Origin: Clostridia bacterium
Lineage (GTDB): Bacteria > Bacillota > Clostridia > Oscillospirales > Acutalibacteraceae
Reading direction: 5' to 3'
Length of the DNA stretch: 7,471 nt
Assembly: GCA_900769775.1 (NCBI GenBank)
Contig: CAAGHT010000022.1
Location: forward strand, 1 to 7,471
The translations under genes were made by a program, and so were the position numbers. Positions 1 through 5,195 of this stretch are shown one piece after another. The notes under the pieces were generated by a model. That model saw only the letters and a list, made by a program, of their open reading frames with translations, searched no databases and was not told where the DNA came from. The first letter of the stretch is position 1. Each line of letters starts with the position of its first letter.

Positions 1-762
1 CGAAAGCACCTCAAAAATAGCATAATCGAGGTTTACAATACCGGTAAACACAAGGTTTCTGGAAATCACATCGGGTGTAAAGATAAGGCTCATTACAAAA
101 ACCGTGCCGACGAAAACGAGAGGAATATGGGGAGTGATAACCCGTCTTGCGACAAGGTAAATAAAGCCGAGCAGCAGAGCAACTGCACAGGTTTCACCAA
201 TACTGCCGCCCATTTTACCAAGAAGCAGGTCGGAGAGAGAGGGCATAGCTGCAGTTCTGCTTTCAATTCCTGCCATAGGTGTTGCGGTTGCAACAAAATC
301 GGCAGTATTAAATGTACCGACGCTTCCTACGGGAGCAACCCAATTGCTGAGTGTCCCGCCAAAGGCAAGAAGCATAACGATTCTTGCGGTAATTGCGGGG
401 TTTGCAAAGTTAAAGCCAATTCCGCCGAAAAGCTGCTTTACAACAATAATTGCAACAACCGAGCCGAAGGCCGCCTGCCAAAGGGGAATTGTAACCGGCA
501 GATTAAAACCGAGAAGCAGTCCCGTTACAACGGCAGAAAGGTCAGAAACGGTAACCTCTTTTTTGCAGAGCTTCTCGAATAAAAACTCCGAGAGCACAGC
601 CGCCGCAACCGTTACGACTACGACGAGAAGAGCACGAAGCCCGAAAATAAAGCCCGAAGCCACAAGGGCAGGGAGCAGAGCAATTATAACATCGAGCATA
701 ATGCGTGTTGTTGAGGAATTGCTCTTTATATGAGGAGAAATCGAAATAGTAAGCTTATTCAT
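1..762 (-). CDS. rnfD: RnfD, electron transport complex membrane subunit (partial, C-terminus off the left edge)
   Basis: RnfD is an integral-membrane, flavin-carrying subunit of the Rnf complex (ferredoxin:NAD+ oxidoreductase coupled to Na+ or H+ translocation). The 254 codons visible give a very hydrophobic protein with several membrane helices (about 22-40, 42-60, 75-90, 95-112, 190-207, 213-228). The family signature GGIGFNFANPA lies at 113-123. The segment D155-FVATA-T161, followed by P, aligns with the covalent-FMN site of NqrB/RnfD (usual form S/T-G-A-T-P); T161 would carry FMN, although the two residues before A-T are A and T rather than S/T and G. The start overlaps the rnfC stop by one base (TAATG), and an AAGGAG site lies 10 bases upstream inside rnfC, so translational coupling is likely. 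Family members usually exceed 300 residues, so roughly 50-100 residues are missing. Identity is confident from motifs and from position after rnfC. Confidence 0.94.
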   Translation of the reverse strand, partial: MNKLTISISPHIKSNSSTTRIMLDVIIALLPALVASGFIFGLRALLVVVVTVAAAVLSEFLFEKLCKKEVTVSDLSAVVTGLLLGFNLPVTIPLWQAAFGSVVAIIVVKQLFGGIGFNFANPAITARIVMLLAFGGTLSNWVAPVGSVGTFNTADFVATATPMAGIESRTAAMPSLSDLLLGKMGGSIGETCAVALLLGFIYLVARRVITPHIPLVFVGTVFVMSLIFTPDVISRNLVFTGIVNLDYAIFEVLS

Positions 763-2072
763 TACTTGTTTTCTCCTTTCTTTTTGTCAAGGTGTTTGCG
801 GAGCGCCGCCTTTGCGAGCTTGTTATTTTCAACGAGGGGTCTGTGGGCAGGGCAAACAAAGGAACAGCAGCCGCATTCCATACAGAGATTGACCTTTCTT
901 TTTTCAAGCAGATCATAGTCGCGAAGGGCATAGCCTCTCGCAAACTCAAGCGGCATAAGGCTGAGGGGACAAGCGCGGACGCATCTGCCGCAACGGATAC
1001 AAGCCGTAGGCTCGGGGAGATGAGCCTCCTTTTCGTTAAAGGCGAGTATCGCATTGTTGTTCTTTAAAACGGGGGAGGAGAGTGTCTTTACCGAAAGACC
1101 CATCATCGGTCCGCCGTAGAGTACCTTTGCAGGCTCACTCACAAAGCCGCCGCAGAAATCGAATACAGCCTCAAGCGGGGTGCCGACGGGAACGATAACA
1201 TTCTTCGGCTCCTTAACTGCGCCGCCGTCAACCGTAAGTGTCTTTTCAACAAGCGGCATTCCCGTTTCGATATACTTGGCGATAAATGCAAGGGTGGTAA
1301 CATTGATAACAATAGAGCCGACATCGATAGGCAGCTTGCCCTCAGGAACAACCTTGCCGGTGCAGTTATAAATCAGCACCTTTTCGCCACCCTGCGGATA
1401 AATTGAGGGGAGCACTTTAACAAAAATTCCGTCACCCTCAAGCTTTTTCATTTCTTTTATTGCGGCGGGCTTATTCTGCTCAATACCGAGAATGAATTTT
1501 TTAACGCCTAGATATTTTCTAAGAAGGTCGATGCCCTTTTTAACATATTCGGCATTATCAATCATAGTGCGTGTGTCGCTTGTGATATAGGGCTCACATT
1601 CGGCACCGTTTATGATAACCTCCTCAATAACCGAGAGGTCCTTTACACCGAGCTTAACGGCTGTCGGGAAGCCTGCGCCGCCGAGACCGACTGCGCCGCT
1701 CGCTCTCACTGCCGCTATAAACGACTCAAAATCAGAAACCTTGGGGGGAGCGATGCTCTCGTCTTCAGTCATCTCTCCGTCAGACTGAATGGTAACGGCG
1801 ATAACCTCACTGCCGTTTGATGCCCATATGGGAGCAACGGCAGTAACCTTACCCGAAACCGAAGAGTGAACGGGGGAGGAAACAAAACCGCCTGCTTCAC
1901 CGATAAGACTTCCCACCTTGACCTCATCGCCAACCTTGACAACAGGCTTTGCGGGAGCGCCTATATGCATCGCCATAGGAATGGTAACGCTCTTTGGAGC
2001 AGGCATACGAACTGCGGGCATATCTGCCGTATTTTTTCTGTGCGGCAGGTGAACACCGTGTAGTCTTGACAT
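762..2072 (-). CDS. rnfC: RnfC, NADH-binding peripheral subunit of the Rnf complex
   Basis: RnfC is the cytoplasmic-face subunit of the Rnf complex; it holds FMN and two [4Fe-4S] clusters and exchanges electrons with NAD(H). The 436-residue product has the family's normal length and order: an N-terminal barrel-sandwich (lipoyl-like) region about 24-95, a Rossmann-like Complex I 51-kDa-type region with the flavin-loop motif GLGGAGFPTAVKL at 129-141 and NGAECEPY at 155-162, an SLBB-like region about 275-335, and a ferredoxin-like tail. The clusters are ligated by C358/C361/C364/C368 and C397/C400/C403/C407, both CxxCxxCxxxC. I chose the ATG at 2072 because a TGAGGT ribosome site lies 7 bases upstream and the protein opens with the usual short HGVHLP-type leader. 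A longer reading from a TTG at 2147 is rejected because that TTG is the first half of the -35 box. rnfD follows directly, giving the clostridial rnfCD... order. Confidence 0.96.
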   Translation of the reverse strand: MSRLHGVHLPHRKNTADMPAVRMPAPKSVTIPMAMHIGAPAKPVVKVGDEVKVGSLIGEAGGFVSSPVHSSVSGKVTAVAPIWASNGSEVIAVTIQSDGEMTEDESIAPPKVSDFESFIAAVRASGAVGLGGAGFPTAVKLGVKDLSVIEEVIINGAECEPYITSDTRTMIDNAEYVKKGIDLLRKYLGVKKFILGIEQNKPAAIKEMKKLEGDGIFVKVLPSIYPQGGEKVLIYNCTGKVVPEGKLPIDVGSIVINVTTLAFIAKYIETGMPLVEKTLTVDGGAVKEPKNVIVPVGTPLEAVFDFCGGFVSEPAKVLYGGPMMGLSVKTLSSPVLKNNNAILAFNEKEAHLPEPTACIRCGRCVRACPLSLMPLEFARGYALRDYDLLEKRKVNLCMECGCCSFVCPAHRPLVENNKLAKAALRKHLDKKKGENK

Positions 2073-2079
2073 AGCAAAT

Positions 2080-2085
2080 ACCTCA
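2080..2085 (-). promoter_or_regulatory. Ribosome binding site of rnfC
   Basis: On the minus strand TGAGGT lies 7 bases before the ATG at 2072. It fixes the rnfC start and argues against the in-frame TTG farther upstream, which falls in the promoter. Confidence 0.75.
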
Positions 2086-2110
2086 AAATCTAAATAATAT
2101 GATAATTTAC

Positions 2111-2126
2111 AGTATAGAATTATACT
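2111..2126. repeat. Inverted repeat over the rnf -10 box and start site
   Basis: AGTATA-GAAT-TATACT is a 6+6 bp inverted repeat with a 4-base centre. It covers the -10 hexamer and expected start point of the rnf promoter, where an operator would block RNA polymerase. The arms are AT-rich and include the TATAAT box itself, so part of the symmetry may come from the promoter consensus. No regulator is identified. Confidence 0.35.
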
Positions 2127-2147
2127 ATATTTGTTAAATTTTGTCAA
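2119..2147 (-). promoter_or_regulatory. Sigma-A promoter of the rnf operon
   Basis: Reading the minus strand, a perfect -35 TTGACA (2147-2142) is followed by exactly 17 bases and a perfect -10 TATAAT (2124-2119). Transcription should begin near 2112, leaving a leader of about 40 bases before rnfC. With both hexamers at consensus the promoter should be intrinsically strong, so control by a repressor is plausible; the overlapping inverted repeats listed separately are candidates. Confidence 0.85.
2131..2147. promoter_or_regulatory. Dyad over the rnf -35 box, Rex-like but with altered spacing
   Basis: The minus strand reads TTGACAAAATTTAACAA, a dyad of form TTGnnAAA-n-TTTnnCAA with 12 of 16 positions symmetric, including the -35 hexamer and part of the spacer. 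It resembles Rex-family operators (clostridial form TTGTTAANNNNTTAACAA) but is 17 bp, one base short. Part of the symmetry is imposed by the TTGACA box. The idea is physiologically reasonable because Rex senses the NADH/NAD+ ratio and Rnf interconverts these; weak as sequence evidence. Confidence 0.25.
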
Positions 2148-2167
2148 TCACTGAGAGCCCGTTTTGA

Positions 2168-2185
2168 TTGTTAAGTTTATAACGA
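2168..2185. promoter_or_regulatory. Candidate Rex-type operator upstream of rnfC
   Basis: The plus strand reads TTGTTAA-GTTT-ATAACGA. Against the clostridial Rex pattern TTGTTAANNNNTTAACAA this matches 12 of 14 defined positions, with an exact left half, a degenerate right half and the correct 18-bp length. Its centre is about 65 bp upstream of the predicted rnf start, farther than a classical repressor site. A second TTGTTAA half-site occurs 37 bp away at 2131-2137. AT-rich intergenic DNA can produce such matches by chance. Confidence 0.35.
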
Positions 2186-2273
2186 TTTCCACCAACCAAA
2201 AACTCCCTTTCACAGCCGTATTTTACCCACTTTTTTGCCGTTTATTTTAAAAGAGCGCTTCGCATATATTTCA

Positions 2274-2302
2274 TTGACAAGAGTATCCGTTTGTACTATA
2301 AT
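2274..2302 (+). promoter_or_regulatory. Sigma-A promoter of the TIR-SPFH operon
   Basis: A perfect -35 TTGACA (2274-2279), a 17-base spacer and a perfect -10 TATAAT (2297-2302) precede the TIR gene. The expected start is near 2309, giving a leader of about 75 bases. No plausible promoter was noticed between the later genes, so this one probably drives all three. Confidence 0.85.
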
Positions 2303-2370
2303 AAAAAAATAGATAATAATAGGGGAATTATACCCTTTTTGTCGAAAAATACAGGCGCTAATATCTTATT

Positions 2371-2376
2371 GAGGAG
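2371..2376 (+). promoter_or_regulatory. Ribosome binding site of the TIR-protein gene
   Basis: GAGGAG lies 7 bases upstream of the ATG at 2384 and decides the start. The in-frame TTG at 2291 lies inside the promoter, upstream of the expected transcript start, so it cannot be used from this promoter. Confidence 0.8.
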
Positions 2377-2383
2377 ATTGGAT

Positions 2384-5170
2384 ATGGTAAACTTTATTTG
2401 TAAAATGTGCGGAGGAAATCTCGAGCTTATCGAGTCCGAGCAGGTTTGCGAATGTGACCATTGCGGCCGCAGACAGACCGTTCCCAAGGCAGATGATGAC
2501 AAGAAGCTGGCTCTCTTTGAGAGGGCAAATCAGCTCCGTGCCGATTGTGATTTTGACAAGGCAGCAGGCATCTACGAGGCTATTGCCGCCGAGTTTTCGG
2601 ATGAGGCAGAGGCATATTGGGGGCTTGTGCTTTGTAAGTATGGTATCGAATATGTTGACGACCCGCTGACAAAGGGTAAAATTCCCACCTGTCACCGTTC
2701 CTCCTTCAGCTCCTTATTTGATGATGCCGACTATAAGGCGACCATCGAAAATGCAACAGTAGTTCAGCGTGAGGTATATGAGAGTGAGGCTAAGCAGATT
2801 GAAGCGCTTCGCCGCGATATAATCGAGGTCTCCGAAAAGGAAGAACCTTATGACGTATTTATCTGCTTTAAGGAGCACGATGCAAAGGGCGACAGAACGC
2901 CCGACAGCGTTTTTGCTCAGGAAATATATGAAGCTCTGACCGAAAAGGGATATCGGGTATTCTTCTCCAGAATCACACTCGAAAACATTCTCGGTACCGA
3001 GTATGAGCCCTACATATTTGCCGCACTAAACTCGGCAAAGGTTATGCTTGCCTTTGGAACAAGCGCAGAGTATTACAACTCGGTTTGGGTTAAAAACGAG
3101 TGGTCAAGATTTTTGCAGCTGATAGCGGCAGGAGAAAAGAAAACCCTTATTCCTTGCTATGCCGATATGGATATAACCGATATGCCAAAGGGCTTCTCTA
3201 TCCGTCAGGCACAGAATATGGCAAAGCTCGGCTGGCAGCAGGACCTTATTCGCGGAGTTGAGAAGATAATTCCCAAAAAGAGCGAAGCGGCAGCCGAAAG
3301 AGTAGTCATCCGCGAAACCTCGAACAACCCGACGGTCACTTCGCTTTTAAAACGAGTTTTCATCTTCCTTGAGGATAAAGATTGGAAGAGCGCCGATGAA
3401 TACGCCGAAAAGGTGCTTGATATAGAGCCCGAAAATGCCGAGGCATATCTCGGAAAGCTTATGTCTGAGATGAATGTTTCAAACAGAAAGAAGCTTTCGG
3501 AGTATCCCGAGCCCTTTGATAACAAGTTTAATTATAATAAGGCGCTTCGCTATGCCGATGAGAAGCTGAAGGGCGAGCTTGAGGGCTGTATAAATACAAT
3601 AAAAGAGCGAATCAAATACAACGAGGACCTCGATATTTACGAGCAGGGCATGGCGATAATGAATGCCGCCGAATCGAGCGCAACCTATCGCCGTGCAGCC
3701 GAAAAATTTGAGCTGATACCTCACTTTAACAATGCCGAAAAGCTCGCGATAAAGTGTCGCGAAAGGGCAGACGCGAGGGAAAAGGAAGAGATTTATTATC
3801 TTGCTTCCCATAACTTCAAGTCGACCGACCCCGAAAAGATTCTTGAGGCGAAGCCGCTCTTTGAAAAGATTATCGGCTATAAAGATTCTGCCGAGCTTGC
3901 CGCAAGATGTGAGGAGCAGGCGGAATATATGCGCCGACACATTATTTGCACCTCGGCACAGGTTACGCTTGACACCTCAAACGACGAAGCCTTTATAAAC
4001 GGCGCGATTTCAAGGCTTGAAACAATTCCCGGCTTTGAAAATGCCGATGAGCTCCGCGATAAGCTTATAGCTAAAAAGGAAAGATTGGCGGAGGACGCAA
4101 AGCTTTCTAAGCGAAGAGAGCAAGAGGCTCGCGAAAGGGCCGAAAAGGAACGCCGGAAAAAGAAACAGGCCGAAGCTACAAAGAAGCTTGTAAAGGTTCT
4201 TGCAATAGGTGTTGCGGTTGCAGCTTTCGCATTTGTGATTTATTTCTTCGCTTGGGGCAAGCCCAATGCAAAATATGAAACTGCCGTAGCACACCTTGAA
4301 GCGGGTGAGTATGAAGAGGCAATAACCCTTTTCACCGAGCTTAAACGCTTCCGTGACAGCGAGGATAAGCTGCCCGAGGCGAAATATAAATTTGCCGATT
4401 ACAAACTCGAAAACGGAGACATTGACGGAGCTTATGAGCTCTTCTCGGATATAGCCGGCTTCAATACTACCGAAAAGAAGTGGACGCGCAGTCCCTATGA
4501 AGATTCAAAGGAACGCCGTGCAAAGCTTATATGTGAGCATAACCGCCTTGCTGAGGTTGGAGACATTATAACCTTAGGTACCTATGAGCAGGATAACAAT
4601 TCTGACAATGGTAAGGAAGCCATTGAATGGATAGTTGTAAGCAAGGAAGACGGAAAGCTGTCGGTTATAAGTAAAGACTATCTCGATTGGAAGCCCTTTA
4701 ATGAAGGCGGCTACAAGGTCTGTGTCTGGAAAGACTCATCGCTTCGCAAGTGGCTTAACGGAGAGTTTTATAAAAACGCTTTTACCGATGAGGACAAGGC
4801 AAAAATAGCCGAGGTTACACACACAACTCCGGCAGGTAAGGATGAATATGAATCGACAGATAAGGTTTATCTGCTGATTCGAGATGACTGTTCTGATGAG
4901 GAAAAATCAAGATTTTTACTTAATGACAGTGACATAACCCCATACGCTAAAGCCAAAGCCGACAGCGTTAAAAACGGAACGCGCACCGACATTGAAACAT
5001 TCTGGCTGAGAGAATCGTACAACAGTCCGAATGATTATTTGGGAGCTACGAGTGCTTATAAGAGGTATGATGCATATGACAATAGTTTTGATAACGGAAT
5101 AGACGGATTAGGAAATTACAACAACACCTATGTTCGCCCCGTAATCAGCATAAGCATTGAAAGTAAATAA
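2384..5170 (+). CDS. Zinc-ribbon/TIR/TPR-like/transmembrane/DUF6273-like protein
   Basis: This is a 928-residue multidomain protein with no assigned function. Domains in order: zinc ribbon (C6/C9 and C24/C27); helical TPR-like region about 38-150; TIR domain about 155-290, opening with YDVFICFKEHD (156-166), a BB-loop-like segment 196-211, and WVKNEW around E239; TPR-like helical repeats about 320-570, several ending in the form GY/F-K/E-D/N-S/A; a highly basic charged stretch about 570-601; one transmembrane helix 602-624; more TPR-like repeat about 628-700; and a C-terminal domain about 722-928 resembling DUF6273 (WIVV, LRKWLN, DKVYLL, FWLRE, YVRPV). E239 aligns with the catalytic Glu of SARM1-type TIR NADases (WVxxE), so NAD+ cleavage is possible but unproven. 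By the positive-inside rule the TIR half is cytoplasmic and the DUF6273-like half outside. GC falls to about 40% near the 3' end. First gene of a likely operon with the SPFH gene 25 bp downstream. Confidence 0.85.
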   Translation: MVNFICKMCGGNLELIESEQVCECDHCGRRQTVPKADDDKKLALFERANQLRADCDFDKAAGIYEAIAAEFSDEAEAYWGLVLCKYGIEYVDDPLTKGKIPTCHRSSFSSLFDDADYKATIENATVVQREVYESEAKQIEALRRDIIEVSEKEEPYDVFICFKEHDAKGDRTPDSVFAQEIYEALTEKGYRVFFSRITLENILGTEYEPYIFAALNSAKVMLAFGTSAEYYNSVWVKNEWSRFLQLIAAGEKKTLIPCYADMDITDMPKGFSIRQAQNMAKLGWQQDLIRGVEKIIPKKSEAAAERVVIRETSNNPTVTSLLKRVFIFLEDKDWKSADEYAEKVLDIEPENAEAYLGKLMSEMNVSNRKKLSEYPEPFDNKFNYNKALRYADEKLKGELEGCINTIKERIKYNEDLDIYEQGMAIMNAAESSATYRRAAEKFELIPHFNNAEKLAIKCRERADAREKEEIYYLASHNFKSTDPEKILEAKPLFEKIIGYKDSAELAARCEEQAEYMRRHIICTSAQVTLDTSNDEAFINGAISRLETIPGFENADELRDKLIAKKERLAEDAKLSKRREQEARERAEKERRKKKQAEATKKLVKVLAIGVAVAAFAFVIYFFAWGKPNAKYETAVAHLEAGEYEEAITLFTELKRFRDSEDKLPEAKYKFADYKLENGDIDGAYELFSDIAGFNTTEKKWTRSPYEDSKERRAKLICEHNRLAEVGDIITLGTYEQDNNSDNGKEAIEWIVVSKEDGKLSVISKDYLDWKPFNEGGYKVCVWKDSSLRKWLNGEFYKNAFTDEDKAKIAEVTHTTPAGKDEYESTDKVYLLIRDDCSDEEKSRFLLNDSDITPYAKAKADSVKNGTRTDIETFWLRESYNSPNDYLGATSAYKRYDAYDNSFDNGIDGLGNYNNTYVRPVISISIESK

Positions 5171-5180
5171 TCAACCCGTA

Positions 5181-5186
5181 AAGGAG
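5181..5186 (+). promoter_or_regulatory. Ribosome binding site of the SPFH gene
   Basis: AAGGAG in the 25-base gap after the TIR gene lies 9 bases before the ATG at 5196. It selects that start over an in-frame TTG at 5157, which would overlap the upstream gene and has no comparable site. Confidence 0.8.
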
Positions 5187-5195
5187 ATAATAAAA

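Larger units (their letters stand above)
2073..2383. other. Divergent intergenic region between rnfC and the TIR operon
   Basis: These 311 bases contain no convincing gene. They hold the rnf promoter and leader on the minus strand, candidate operators around 2111-2185, an otherwise featureless AT-rich stretch (2186-2273) with T-rich and A-rich runs, and the plus-strand promoter with a leader of about 75 bases. No tRNA, riboswitch or strong terminator hairpin is visible. Confidence 0.8.

Noticed and set aside
127..733. Plus-strand open frames across the left edge.
   Set aside because: They are antisense to rnfD, which is a clear homologue in the opposite strand; the translations are Cys/Arg/Thr-rich without any recognisable domain or ribosome site.
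2073..2147. A 25-residue N-terminal extension of RnfC from a TTG start at 2147.
   Set aside because: The TTG is part of the -35 hexamer TTGACA, lies upstream of the expected transcript start, has no ribosome site, and the extra residues do not match RnfC N-termini; the ATG at 2072 has a good ribosome site.
2321..2340. A hairpin followed by Ts (AGGG...CCCTTTTT) in the leader of the TIR gene, as a possible attenuator or terminator.
   Set aside because: The stem is only four base pairs with an eight-base loop, too weak for a functional terminator; there is no leader peptide or alternative fold.
2291..2383. A 31-residue extension of the TIR protein from a TTG at 2291.
   Set aside because: It begins between the -35 and -10 boxes of the promoter, and GAGGAG sits correctly before the ATG at 2384.
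2073..2383. Direct functional link between Rnf (NAD reduction) and a TIR domain (possible NAD cleavage) because they are divergent neighbours.
   Set aside because: Divergent adjacency in one genome is weak evidence; it is kept only as context for the operator finding until conservation of the neighbourhood is tested.
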